A stretch of 64,000 nucleotides of DNA from Nothopassalora personata (GCA_033816765.1 CM066291.1:4836001-4900000); one strand, 5' to 3'; counted from the stretch's first letter, positions 44,926 through 56,445 are shown. A program made the numbers and translations. Notes: generated by a model from the sequence alone, not told the origin.

Positions 44926-45063
44926 AGATAATGTGAGTAGATTGATGTATTGAGAAGGATCTACGAGAATGCGAAGAACAGCTAGCTATAAGAAAGTGCA
45001 AGAAAGCGCGCTAGTGGCTTGGCATCCAAAGAACTGCTGGGACACAGCCAGCCAGCATCAAGT
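44926..45063 (-). repeat. 5' LTR of copia-B
   Basis: This 138-bp copy is identical by eye to 39510-39647 and is followed on the plus strand by the TGATG target duplication. Confidence 0.92.
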
Positions 45064-45068
45064 TGATG

Positions 45069-45830
45069 TTGGTTTATAGGCACCACAGTGCGCCCAGATT
45101 CCATCAGCGTATGGCCAACATCCGTTTCCAGCCTTATCACAAGGGTAGTCCTGTGTTGTAGATAGTTAGAACCACGCTTTTATTGAACATCAGGTCTTTG
45201 AACCTGAACCGGCGACGAGATATTATGTTTGAACTATACACGTACCAGAGCGCACTGATTGCTCGTGTCACCTTTTGTCCAGTTGCTTGGGCAACAAAAG
45301 CCGTTCGACGACATGCCATCATTGCTTTTTACACAGTTCTGTAGTCCGAAAGTAAGCATTCATACAGCAGGCTGCAATGTGTCAAGCTTACCCAAGTCAC
45401 GTCCGCCCGGGCGAACGAGGTGAACAAAGTTATCAAAACAGTAGTAGAGAGCTTCATATTGATGTAGAATGCTACAAAGTTGGGGCATCAAGAGGGAGGC
45501 GACACCTCAGTGCTTATATACTTATGTCTATAACACGAGTCCCGCTGGTCCACGCCGCATACCCTGCTGCAAGTCTCAGCCGCGCGCTCGACCGGCACCA
45601 CGAAGTGTTACGAGGTGCCACCGGATTGTAGCTCGGTGCGTAGTCGGCGTTACTCACCCGAGACCGCTTGACCGATAGCGCGTTAATTAAACCTATCGAC
45701 TAGGAAGTTCGGTGATTGCACGACGTAGCAATGATTTACCGGTCTAGGGACTAGTAAATATCAGAGACACCTTCTTCTTTCTTCTGAACAACATATCAGG
45801 CCAAATTAGGTTCGGATGACTTAGCAACAC
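45069..45830. other. Region without a supportable gene
   Basis: Only short frames without a domain are present. Stop-rich, probably decayed DNA adjoins the copia-B target site. Confidence 0.35.
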
Positions 45831-46370
45831 TTGATCTATCTGTGGTCTAGAAGTGTACCCAGGTCGGCGAGCTTCCTTCACACCCGCAAGCCATCTACCT
45901 ACAACGCACTCGTCCTAGCCGTGCGCCGAAACCAGCCCAAGGTGGTTGAGCTGTCAGTCCCTTACGCCATTGACATCGGCAATATTAGTGCCAATAACCT
46001 TTCATTGCTCCGACATGCCGTGCAAAGGAATTCTGGACAGGGGATCACCACGCACGATTGCTGCTAGATCAAGAAGTAAGTGTGAGTCAGTTGAATGCGG
46101 GTGGATCTGCCCCTCACTCTGCGGCAGAATACAGGCGACCGAACGTCATTGAAATGTTGCACAAGAACGGCGTGGACATCAGATTTCCCAGGTAACATCG
46201 GTGGCACGACATTTTGCAAACGGCAGTCAAAGACGCGGGAATAACGAGCAGACGGATGACGTATTACTTCAATGTGGCGCCACTGCAGCAACGACGGACG
46301 AAGATGTCGAGACTTTGCTCAACGATGCCGTACGATGCCGTACGATGCCGCTCATTGTACCACGTCCTCA
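45831..46370 (+). pseudogene. Ankyrin-repeat-like relic
   Basis: Fragments in different plus-strand frames resemble ankyrin repeats: YNALVLAVRRNQPKVVEL followed by SANNLSLLRHAVQRN, then APHSAAEYRRPNVIEMLHKN with GVDIR about 46110-46190. The spacing of about 33 residues and the xALxxAVxxNxxxVVExL pattern support the family, but frames change and stops intervene, so no intact protein is predicted. A tandem triplet of cgatgccgta lies at 46323-46352. Confidence 0.35.
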
Positions 46371-46709
46371 GGGCTACAAAAGTCCCATCGGACGTCAACT
46401 CACTTGCCACCGTACTGTGGCCAAGTTCTCGTTATCCTGTAATACATTGGGCACCAAAGCCAGGCGATGCGCTGTCGCTGGCCGACCTCCTGGATAACAG
46501 CGCCACGAGAGCACAAGGAAGCCGCTTGAACAGCTGAGAACGAAGTCAAGTCGCACGAGCGACGGTAAAGAAATGAAGTGAGGGTTGGAATCATTCACAT
46601 CATTTCTATTCTCTCCAAGCCAAACGACCATACTGAATGGCCATCTTGCGAGCCACGTCGGGCTTCCACAACCTCAACACCATGCTCTAAACTCGAGATG
46701 CCACCAAAT
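46371..46709. other. Intergenic, probable MetRS 3' flank
   Basis: Frames on both strands are short and lack domains. The MetRS stop codon is at 46710-46712 on the minus strand, so its 3' untranslated region should extend into here. Confidence 0.4.
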
Positions 46710-48922
46710 CTAGCTAGTCTGCAATGCAGCTTGCTTCACACCTTCCGTGACTTCGTCAACCGCGGCCTTGGCATCCGCCTTCTCAGCGCCGTCCTTTTCT
46801 GACGACTCCACTGCTTGCCCAGCGCGCTCTGCAGCCTTCTTCGCCTTCTTCTTATCCTTATCTGCCTTTCGGGCGGCCTTCTTCTTTGCTTCCTCTTCCT
46901 TCGCTTTCTTGAGCTCGCTGCCACCGAACATCTCTTTCCACTCCGCTTCCTTTTCGGGCTTGATGGTTTTGAAGAGGTGGGCGGCTTTGCCGATCTTGTG
47001 GCTTGCTTCTATGGATTGTGCTTGCCAGTCGTCTGGGATTATCAGGAGTTGAGCCTATGTGGAGAGATGTGTCAGTAACTCAGTAGCTGAAAAGTCTGTA
47101 TCATGCCGGGTAATCTGCATTGCATGACGCGCTCTGCAAAGCGATATCACTGCACGGTTTTAGTACTCACCTGTAGCTGTTCGAGAATGCTGCGAGATGT
47201 GGCAGGCAGGTACGGCGCAATGACCGAAGCCAGCAAGTGAACGTGATTTACTGCGAGGTTGACGACCGCATCGCATCGAGCGCGCTCGTTGTTGAAGAGG
47301 TTGTTGTCGATCTTGTTGCTCTGGAGTAGGAGGTTGCCGAGGGAGGAGATCTCGCGAGCGCATGCCAGCGCAGCCTTGAGGTGGACCGCATCAAACTCTT
47401 TCCGGTACTCGGCGAGCTTCTCATTCGTGTCCTTGATATGCTGATGCAGGGACTTCTCGACTTCCACGTCCAAGCCTGCTTGTGGCCAGGCAGGCACGAC
47501 CGAGTCGTAGTTGGCGGAGTTGACGAACTTGAGCACACGGTTGACGAAGTTTCCAAAGTTGGCGACGAGCTGCGGAATGTGTCAGTCGTGATCTAGTTTT
47601 GCAGGACAGTGGCTCAGCCGCTGCCGTTGGCCGTGAGATACACAATGCGGTCAATCTGCCTTTGCCTCACCTCGTTGTTGTTCGCAGCAATGAATCCGCC
47701 CCATTCGAACTCAGTGTCACTGGTCTCTGGTCGTCTCAGAAGCAGGAAATACCGCCACACATCCGCCGCGATGCCAGTCTCCTTCGCACTCGTGCCAAAC
47801 ACACCCACACCTCGACTCTTGCTGAACTTGCCGTGCTCGTAGTTGAGGTACTCGGTCGTGCTGAGGGTGTTGAGCATGGTCCACTTATCGCCAGTTCCCA
47901 GCTGCGAGCAAGGGAAGACGACCGTGTGGAAAGGCACATTATCCTTGCCCATGAACTGATACAGCTCGACGTTGTCCGGATTTCTCCACCACTTCTCCCA
48001 CTGATCCGTATAGTTTGCTGTGATTGAAACGTAGCCAATGCAAGCGTCGAACCACACATACAGCACCTTGTCATCGTATCCCTCCAGTGGAACTGCTGTT
48101 CCCCACTTCAGGTCTCTTGTGATACCTCTTGGCTTCAGGCCTTCCTTGATCCACGCATTTGTGATGTTGATGCCGTTGTCGCTCCACACGCCCTTCTCGT
48201 TGCTCTTCTTTGACCACTCGGCGACCTGATCTTGCAGCTTGTCTAGTAGCAAGAAGACGTGCTTGGTCTCTCGTGCTTCGGGTGTCTCGCCATCCAGCTT
48301 ACATCGTGGATTCTTGAGGTCTAGAGGATCGAGAAGGTGTCCGCACTTGTCGCACTGGTCTCCTCTCGCGTCTTCGTAGTTGCAGAGTGGGCATGTCCCC
48401 TCGACGAATCGATCTGCGAGGAAGCCATTGTGCTTGCTGCAGTAGGGCTGGACTGTTGTCCGCTCTTCGAGATAGTTGTTCTTGTGGAGTTTCGTGAAGA
48501 TGTCTTGTGCGATGTCTGTCTGCTGTTGTGTGGGCGTGCGGCCGAAGTGGTCGAACTCAATCTCGAACCAGTCATACACTTCTTTGTGTAGCTTGTTGTA
48601 CTTGTCGCAGAGCTGTTGTGGTGTGACGCCCTGCAAGCCAGATGCTGTTAGCTGTGATCTCCCAGAAGCCTTGTCGAGCTTCGATCTCATGGCTGCTCAC
48701 CTCTTCGATCGCCTTGGTCTCCGTCGCAGTACCATACTCGTCCGTCCCACAGATGTATAGCGTAGGGTGGCCTCTCGCCTTGCAATACCGCGAGAACACA
48801 TCTGCTGACAATACGGATCCAATAATGTTCCCGAGGTGTGGCACGTTGTTCACATACGGCAAAGCTGATGTGATTAGCACGTTCTTCTTGCCCGCTTCAG
48901 GCAAAATCGCATTTGCCGCCAT
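46710..48922 (-). CDS. MES1: Methionyl-tRNA synthetase, cytoplasmic
   Basis: The enzyme charges methionine onto initiator and elongator tRNA(Met) in the cytosol. Four exons join in frame with all introns in phase 0: 48922-48701, 48630-47671, 47569-47171 and 47054-46710 (introns 70, 101 and 116 bp with CTAAC/CTGAC branch sites), giving 641 residues. Motifs: [17 protein letters not shown] with the HIGH-class HLGN at 29-32; a CX2C...CX2C zinc insert near 165-180 ([17 protein letters not shown]); [10 protein letters not shown] and VWFDACIGY; the KMSKS-class KFSKS near residue 341; and an anticodon-binding helical domain in exons 3-4. The C-terminus is a Lys/Ala/Glu-rich helical tail (about residues 560-641), which may bind RNA. 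It lacks a long N-terminal GST-like extension. It is divergent from LTO1. Confidence 0.95.
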
Positions 48923-49127
48923 ACTGCTTCACGAGTCCGGCGAGGTGCTGTCCCGCTGTATATGTGTCGCGTGCTTCAGATGTTGAATCTGTGTAGCGAG
49001 AGCACAGAGCTGCGCTTTGTTCCTGAAATGCATCCCAATGACTCAATCGCATCGGCCATCATTCGCCGTTCGCCGTGCCCCGCCACATCCTTGTTTTATG
49101 GATGAGTCATCAATGCTTCATTGATCA
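48923..49127. promoter_or_regulatory. Shared divergent promoter region of MES1 and LTO1
   Basis: Only 205 bp separate the start codons (244 bp if LTO1 starts at 49167), so the two genes must share promoter DNA. No specific site is assignable by eye. Confidence 0.5.
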
Positions 49128-49760
49128 TTGAACGGAAGGCCAACCATGCTCCACAAAGCCATCACGATGCCACCTAACGACGTGGACGAAGACCTATTTG
49201 GAGAGGTTTGGAACCTCGAAGATCAGTACTATCGCGAAGGCTACGACCTTGGCGTGGCAGACGGCTCACGCAGCGGCCGCATCGAAGGCAGGACATTCGG
49301 CCTCGAGAAGGGATTCGAGAAGTTCGTGGAAATGGGAAGGTTGCATGGCAAGGCTGTTGTGTGGGAGGCACGGCTACCACCTGTGAGCCCGAGCGACGCT
49401 CCAGCGGCACAGGGAAGATCTAAGACGTTGCCGCCACTCCAAACACCAAGTGGCAACGCAAGACTGCGAAAGCACATCGAACGATTGGCAGCACTTAGTG
49501 ACCCGGACGATCTTTCGACAGAAAACGTCGAAGATGCTGTGAGTGAGTTTAATGACAGATTGAAGGATGCTAAGGCGAAGGTGACGTTGATCTCGAGGAT
49601 GGCTGGCGAGGACGAGGCAGCTGCTGGAATTGAAGGCGGCGCATCAGGCCCAAGTGGACGGGAGAGGGCCTTGCGGGTGCGGAGGGCTGGTAATGACGCT
49701 GGAGTGCCGGCGGCGAGGCTCACTGGGGAAATGGAGGACTTTGTGGGGTTTCCACGGTGA
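49128..49760 (+). CDS. LTO1: Lto1-like protein (Yae1 N-terminal/deca-GX3 family)
   Basis: Lto1 (ORAOV1 in animals) forms a complex with Yae1 that recruits the cytosolic iron-sulfur assembly machinery to Rli1/ABCE1, the ribosome-recycling ATPase. The sequence shows the family signature, a run of glycines every fourth residue at about residues 38-74 (GYDLGVADGSRSGRIEG then RTFGLEKGF), after an acidic helix (DVDEDLFGEVWNLEDQYYREG). The C-terminal half is less conserved and ends VGFPR. The first Met is at 49128; the Met at 49167 (MPPNDVDEDL) lies closer to the conserved region and is at least as likely to be the true start. No intron. Confidence 0.82.
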   Translation: MNGRPTMLHKAITMPPNDVDEDLFGEVWNLEDQYYREGYDLGVADGSRSGRIEGRTFGLEKGFEKFVEMGRLHGKAVVWEARLPPVSPSDAPAAQGRSKTLPPLQTPSGNARLRKHIERLAALSDPDDLSTENVEDAVSEFNDRLKDAKAKVTLISRMAGEDEAAAGIEGGASGPSGRERALRVRRAGNDAGVPAARLTGEMEDFVGFPR

Positions 49761-52733
49761 AGAAGGGTGTGAAGCTTTCAGGTATCACAGGACCTGTTTC
49801 ACACGGGCATCAGCAGCAGCAGCAGCCGCGGCTGCGGCGGCATCACCACGACACCGAGCCGAAGCAGGATCGTGAGGTTTGACGGTTACGCCAACTGACA
49901 GTTACGGCAAGATGTGGCATGTACACTCAGCAGCTGCGACGACAGCGCTGAAACTACGACAATAACATAACATGCACGGTGCCAACAGAAAAGTCAAGCC
50001 AATCTTCAGCACTCCAGTCCCAAGCCCAAAGGCCCAGAATCGGATGGGCCCCCTCTTTCTGATGAACCCTGCCTTGCATCATCACGGCCACGCCGGGGCA
50101 GGTTTCACGTCATGCTCAGGACGGAGAGGGCGAGGGAGGGGGTGGTTTATTGGAAGAATGGAAGAAGAGATTTTCGAGGAGGGAACTGCTATATTGTGCT
50201 TGCGGATGAGCACGGGCCAGTGACTTATACTTTCAAACTATCTGTGAGGACGTTTCTAAGGACCTGATAGCTCCAAGAATATCGACCACTTCGAGGACCA
50301 CTTCTATTAGCTTACCATATTCCTGAATCTATCGACTGGATACTGATTCTTCCTGCCAGGCTCCTGCTGGCTCCGAAGACTATCGCGCTAGAATATCGAC
50401 GACACGCAGCCTCATCGCAGGAGTGTAAAAGGTGGACCTCTGCACAGCAAGGATGTCAGAGCAGGCGACACCCGTTGGACGCCTCCTTCCGGATGCCTCT
50501 GAGGTTTTCGTTAGTGAATATCGCTTTTCCGGACCGACTGTGTCATCACGAGCTTCAGCTTTCCACATCTTGAGTCGTAGGCATACCAGATATTGCAAGT
50601 CGACCTCTCTTTGCCTCAAGATGCCGTGTTTCGGCCCGAGTCGGCATCTCTCACTCGGGACGCAGCCCGATGCGGCTTACGAGTGCAGCAACCATGACCC
50701 TTAACCCAAACCGTCGTACATATCTGCCGGTTTTGCCAGGTTTTAAAGACATTGCAATGTCATGCCATGCTATTCTCCAGTGTCACGGTGCTTTGAACTT
50801 CGTGGTTGCTGCTTCGCGTCGTCTTGGTGATTTGGCATTCATAATTTTCCAATACCACGGTACCGGCAGCCAACTTGACCGCCATGGGAATCTGGGCACT
50901 GCGCTGATCGTAGAGTATCTGAAGGGCAACTTTGCACCGTTGCTGCCACCCTCTGATGTGCTGGACTCATCGATAATGGAAAGGGGTCTTTGGTGGGACA
51001 GTGAAGTGATTGAGCTCTACGTAGCCAATCACTTGCCTGGTTGAGAGCATGACTGGGCAATTGTTTCGTGGGAGCACTGCCACATCCTCAAAATGGTGAG
51101 ATGTCGTCCTCTGGACAGTGCTATATCTTCCAGCGCTCTGTACCATGTCTCCCCCGTGAACTTCCTCGCATCACTGACTACAGCGTGCCTGGAAAAGTCA
51201 CGCTGTGTTACAACAAGGTTGAAATAATCTACCTCAAGCCTCTTGGAAGCCGCTCGCGCCGAGCTAGGGCGGCGCTAGCTCAAACTCAACTCGGACGGTC
51301 GGATCCTGGAGCCACTGCTGTATGGGCTCCTGCCACGACGAATAGGTCGTTAGTGGAGGTCAGCCTGCCACCTTCCTTTCAGTGAATGGAAGGATCCACA
51401 CGATCGGATCTCGAGCTGTCAAAATTATTTCCCCATCACTACTGGCCCTTTGAAGTGAGGCGCTAAGGGCTGGCTTCCGACACAGCCTGATCGTCGTCGG
51501 GGGAGATTCATGATTGGACCTGAAGGAGTGGAGCACTGTAAGCCATGAGAGATGAGACGAGTGGCTGGATACTCTTCGAACGCTTTGTTATTTCTTTGCC
51601 GAAGCATCGGCAACTCCTGAGCATTATTTCAACAATCGCTGGAAATCTCGTTCGAGAAGCGCAGGCGGGTGTGCTATAGCATTGGTGTTGTTCATATCCG
51701 GACCTGGCGCCCATCTGAAAATACAGGTCCGGTAACCGAAAGGGAGATTGGCAGCAATCGCCGCCAGGTGCGGATCGAATTTGCAACTGCTTTCAATGTT
51801 CCTCCGATCACAGCAACGTAAGATAGACGATCGCTTGCCTTCGCGAAACAGAAGCACTCTTAACATCAGCTGGCACTTCCCTACGAGGGGCACCATTCCA
51901 ACCACCTGATAGAACGCATCATATGCTGCGTTAGTCTCGGTCCCTCATATGGCCCGAGGCATCGGCATAGGATCATCGTGTTTCGAAAATCGCGCAAGCT
52001 ACGCGCTCATGGCAGTGTTCTCAAAGATGAGGCCGGACGAGTCCTCGGCGTGCGCTCAGTCAGTCTCTTCGTCGGACGGGCCATCGCTGCGCGCTCCTGC
52101 AGTCCCTTCGAAGAGTACGCCGGGCAAGTCCTCGCTGGGCTTTGTTAGCTGAGCCCTCAAGACCAATATGCTGGCACTCAACAAATAATCTACTTTGGAC
52201 TGATGATCATTGGAGATATCCGCTGAGTGATGTTTGTTTCATTGACTTGAACCATGGCTCTGGGTCTACTACCCCAACCCACTATCGCGTATGTCGTGGG
52301 CAAGGCTACCAGCGAATACGAAGTGGAAGCATCGACTACCATACCATGACAATATCACATCATGCGCATCGTACTTCGAGCTTGTATGAACATTTTCAAT
52401 TACTCTCTAAGTTGGAAGACTCAATCAGGCGTCTGACAGACTATCGCCATCGATGAGTGATGGGACAGCCTCCCGTGAATCGCTCTATGGCTGCTTGTTT
52501 CTGATCTGCATTGCACAGTTCGTCCTCATATGGCGAGGACATCAGCTCTTGCAATCATAAGAGGAATTCTCTCTGCCCTCTTCCTCTCTCTTCTCTTCTT
52601 CTCACCACACTCTCACGCAACGTTTTGAAGCCCACAAGGTCCAAAGCACTGCACTACACTTCAGCTTTCCAAGCACTCAAACGCACCACAACCTTCTACT
52701 TCAATCACTTCATCGCATTCACTGCCTGACAAA
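49761..52733. other. Long intergenic region without a supportable gene
   Basis: Almost 3 kb with scattered frames up to 124 codons (50670-51044, plus) lacks domains or coherent introns. A CAG/GCC trinucleotide run lies at about 49811-49842. A pyrimidine-rich tract (ctctctgccctcttcctctc and onward, 52569-52606), typical of filamentous-fungal promoters, precedes the gene at 52734. Confidence 0.4.
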
Positions 52734-53747
52734 ATGTCATCAAGAACCTACAGAGACTCTTTCGAAGAATACCTGCAGTTGAAGTCTCAAGAAGGAGCTT
52801 CGACGACCTTTGGTAATGTTATCCTTTCTTACGACCTTGACCAAGTTATCCCAGATCCTGCTTCCATACGCTCACCAAACTCACAGATTAACGCTTCGTT
52901 GCCGCGCAGCTTCCGCGATGCTTTGTCAAAGCAATACCACCCCAGCGAAAGCAGGGTTGGTGTAGTTGCAAAGCTGCCTCAGGAGCGTCAGCTTCAGAAC
53001 TCCGGTTCGATCGTGCTGAGCCAACCGCATATCAACTCTGGTGCATACGGACATCCTTGTTTAACTTTGAGTCTCTCAAAGTGCGGACGGTTCGTCTTCT
53101 GTGCTCAGATGACTTCTTTCGGGGGGTCTGACTTGCGTGACAAGTACTACAACGCGCATCCAGCTACGCTTGATCGTGTCCTTTGGGAGTACCTCGCACT
53201 TGACAACCTTGGCCAAAGCTCCCACACCAGTATGCCAACCCTTCAGCACAGCGGGAATGTCATGGAAAAGCTTACATATGCTCACCTTGACTTCGGCTTC
53301 TGGATCGAGTGGGAGTGTCTTGGTTCGTTCAAGGGTGGCAACCGCCGCTTGACACTCGATTCGCTTAACACTGCTCGTGAAGCGTACGCACTTGCAGAGA
53401 GTCATCGTCAGCGGTATGGAGCTACCAGCAAGTTTCAAGTGCCTCCAACAATGAACGCACCTCTGCCAACCAACTACTGTCAAGGTCAACGTTCATTGTC
53501 TGGATCATCGACTGGCTCATCGTCCTCATCGACCAGCTCGTGCAGTTCATCGCTTGGACTGGCTCCGGTCATGCCGTATGGTCACCATCGCCTGCAGCAA
53601 TACCACAGCAGCCAGTACACGAACTACACACCGCTGCAGACGTGGCGGCAGGCTCCTGTGTCCAACACACAGCCAGTCAAAAAGCCTACTGCCAAGCCAT
53701 TCAATCCCATGGCAGCGTCGTGGAGACCAGTCACTCAGCAAGCCTGA
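52734..53747 (+). CDS. Conserved-looking fungal hypothetical protein, Ser-rich C-terminus
   Basis: I do not recognise a named family for this 337-residue, single-exon protein. Residues about 1-235 look globular (SFEEYLQLKSQEGASTTFGN; SIVLSQPHINSGAYGHPCLT; CGRFVFCAQMTSFGGSDLRD). From about 245 on it is low-complexity: a Ser/Thr run (about 253-275), then a Tyr/Gln/Pro-rich tail. A CT-rich tract and a short leader lie just upstream of the ATG, as in expressed fungal genes, which supports this start. No signal peptide or membrane segment. Location and role unknown; a regulatory or RNA-associated role is only a guess from the composition. Confidence 0.65.
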   Translation: MSSRTYRDSFEEYLQLKSQEGASTTFGNVILSYDLDQVIPDPASIRSPNSQINASLPRSFRDALSKQYHPSESRVGVVAKLPQERQLQNSGSIVLSQPHINSGAYGHPCLTLSLSKCGRFVFCAQMTSFGGSDLRDKYYNAHPATLDRVLWEYLALDNLGQSSHTSMPTLQHSGNVMEKLTYAHLDFGFWIEWECLGSFKGGNRRLTLDSLNTAREAYALAESHRQRYGATSKFQVPPTMNAPLPTNYCQGQRSLSGSSTGSSSSSTSSCSSSLGLAPVMPYGHHRLQQYHSSQYTNYTPLQTWRQAPVSNTQPVKKPTAKPFNPMAASWRPVTQQA

Positions 53748-54959
53748 TCAGCAGCTCAGTACATCGTTCCAAGACCAGCTCAACATAGTCTGCGGATCGT
53801 ACAGTCAGACTGAGCTCGTCGATGTTGGGAGCAGCTCTTCGTTGTCAACCAGACCAATCGTCACCAACGAAACTGCACCAACATCACCATCAGCAAGCGC
53901 TACCTTTGGTGTTGTCCACTGCCTCCTAGGCTTTGAGCTCGAGTGGTAATTGTCCTGAGGATGTGATGGAAACCATAAATTTGGAAGGGAAAGGCAGTGC
54001 CCCGGCGTGGGACGAAATCAGTGGAGGCAGAATTTTTTCTTGGATCTTGGTTTGGTTCTTTTGGTAATTCTGCGAGTTTGTCGTTCTACGCAAGCGAGGA
54101 GTTTTATATACATTGGAATGCATTCGGGTTTGGTGGAATAATCATGTTGCTGTGTCTCTCGTTCTCTCACACTGTCCTCGCTTATCGTCATCGATGCTTG
54201 TCATTGCTTTATCGTCGGCGGTGTGTCGCTGTCGCCCATTTCCGAGATCCTTCTAAATTATCATCACAGGACTGTCGCATCATCTGAGCCCGCGAGGCTC
54301 CTTCTGCTTCCTCTACTATCTGTTATGTTCTGGCGATGCTCTGATGGAAAGCTCGCCGTTTGGTCTTCGAGAGATGCTTCCCATGCTTCGTGGCCAGTCT
54401 CGAGGTGTCCCTTCTGCCAAAGGTGGCGAGACTGGTAGAACCTGACATGCTGAGTCCCAAGTGTTTGCCAATATACATCGTTGGCGATGGGACGGACTGC
54501 GCTCAATACGGACTTGCCTCGAGCTTTAAAAATCAGCTGCTCATGATGGTGAGGCCTCGAAAGCTTCGTCATCGTGTGACGAGATTGCATGGTCGAGACT
54601 GTGACCTGGCCAGAACGCCAATCGGTCTCCGCCGAGACCTGCTTCTAGACGGCAGAGCCTGCGTGCATACCGCCAGCAGCCGCCGGCATAGAGCATGACG
54701 GAGTTTAGTGGCCTGAATATTTCATATCCTCATCCGAGTTGCTGCTTGAGCCGTCGCTGTGGTAGTCCGTGGTCGAGGCGATGTAGAGTACGCTGCGACT
54801 CATGGTTGCTGTGGCCATGTGGACTCTGACTAGTGCATGAAGTAGCTGACCACCAACGATGGCGAGACCAGCAGCGCTTGACATGAGTCTGAAATGTGTC
54901 TGTCGACACACAGCGTTGGCAATCGGATAAACTGCGCTCAGTAAGGGGGAACGGATTGC
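53748..54959. other. Intergenic region with a diverged duplication
   Basis: No convincing gene; frames up to 112 codons overlap on both strands (54360-54698 plus, 54590-54264 minus). A stretch of about 90 bp at 54421-54510 recurs in diverged form at 54857-54945 (both contain TGGCGAGAC...TTGACATG/CTGACATG...CTGCGCTCA). Confidence 0.45.
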
Positions 54960-56445
54960 TTAATCTCCTTCTAAATTCAATGCGTCAAGCTGCCGATCCA
55001 AACTTCTCATCGCTGCCATACGAACACTTCTCTCATTCGCTGGCGATCGGTCGGATTCCAGAAGGACGTATATCGCGCCTAGCCAACGTTTCGCAGTCTG
55101 AACTGATTCAAGGCTGGGCGTGAGTGTGTGTGATTGATTTGCAGCAGTCGACACCCCAAGAGCAGCCGATTCTCGGAGCATGTCCTCGTACCGCTCACGA
55201 ATTTGCGGCAATGATCTATTGACGCCATCCTGATCCTGCACTCGTTGTTGTAGGTCTGGCATCGCGTGTGTGTCGAAGCCCGCATCCTCCACAACAGGTT
55301 TGTCCATGTCTTCTGTGACAATCTCCAGGATGATCGAGTCTCGGCGAAAACTAGGTGCAAAATTTTCTGGCCAGGTCACGTCCGGCGTGTCTGTTGAGAG
55401 GCTTGATGAAGTGTTGGAATCATTCGTCGGCCGTCGGTCTTGCGAACGTGCTCGTACGACTGCTTGACATTGTTCCCAGTGCCGCTTTCGAGACTGTAGG
55501 GCGTCGGTAGAGTGTGCACTGTCCACATTCATGGGACTTACATATAGCTGATCTGTGTTGCTGGTGCTCTGCCCCTGCGTGTCGATCTCCTGCCCACAAG
55601 CGCTGTCGAGGGCGTCAAGCTTATGAACATTCCGCTCGTGCCTGGCCAAGTCTTTGGGATACAGGAATCTACTCCCACACTCGTTGCAACCATGACGCCT
55701 CTGCTCTTTCGCGATGTGCTTGCGCTCGTGATGCCTGAGCTTGCTCGGCAGGTCGAAGTTTGAGGCACATTGTGAACATCTGTAGCCTCCAGGTATACGC
55801 TGCCCTCGTTTTCCCGGTGCTGAGACGTTGCTTTGCACAGACGAGCGTCTGGAGTAGATAGGACTATCGTCAGGGTAGTCGAACGGCGACTCGAGTCCTT
55901 CCGCTGGTGTTGAAAAGCCGCTTCGGAAGCTTGGGGTCACGTTGCCAGACGGGTTCACGGAGAATGATCCCCGTATATTGGTGCTTAGGGTACGAGCATG
56001 CCTTCGACGAGGAGTACTGGTGGGGCATAGCAGCAACTACATCGCCTGGGTTCAATGCTGTCGCTACTTGACTTTTCTCTGCTAGGGACAACAGCGTCGC
56101 CTTGAGCTCGTCGATCTGCCGCTGCAAGTGTAACACATCATGTTCCTCGTTGCCATTGCTTGCGTCTGGTGTAATGGCTTCTTTCTGGGCCGTTGCTAGA
56201 CCACTGTCCCAGATGCTTGTAGTGCAAAGCCAATGCTCAAAGATCGATTGGGTTGATAAGTCAGACGTCACATTTTTGTCTGTCGAGGCTGGCGACTCTT
56301 GAGACCAAACCACGAGGTCACTTAAGGCGTCGTCCCAGGCTCCATTGCGTATATCATCGGCATTGAGCGTGCTCGCTGACGAATGAGAGGCATCAGCCGA
56401 ATGGAAAGAACCACAGGTGTACATGGCGACGATATCGGCCAGCAA
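54960..56445 (-). CDS. C2H2 zinc-finger transcription factor, frame join unresolved
   Basis: The gene spans two minus-strand frames: an N-terminal part from Met 56445 (or 56424) and a C-terminal part of about 358 codons readable from 56036 to 54960. They overlap at 56036-55870 and differ by one base in phase. I could not find a good intron joining them, so a poorly marked intron, a sequencing error or a true frameshift remain possible. The C-terminal part has two classical fingers: YRCSQCASNFDLPSKLRHHE...H (C-x2-C-x12-H-x3-H) and HGCNECGSRFLYPKDLARHE...H (C-x2-C-x12-H-x4-H). A TPAEGLESPFDYPDDSP segment precedes them and a long Ser/Asp-rich tail follows. Probable nuclear DNA-binding regulator, target unknown. 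Confidence 0.6.

Larger units (their letters stand above)
39510..45063 (-). mobile_element. Intact, recent Ty1/copia retrotransposon (copia-B)
   Basis: Two 138-bp LTRs, identical by eye (39510-39647 and 44926-45063), are flanked by a perfect 5-bp target duplication TGATG (39505-39509 and 45064-45068). A single uninterrupted polyprotein frame lies between them on the minus strand. The LTR ends read ACTTGATG...CATTATCT in element orientation, not the usual TG...CA. A GGTTATGACGCC sequence directly after the 5' LTR resembles a half-tRNA(Met) primer-binding site. No RIP damage is seen. It may still be able to move. Confidence 0.93.

Noticed and set aside
50670..51044. 124-codon plus-strand frame
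   Set aside because: Open but without domain, splice signals or a convincing start context; left as intergenic.
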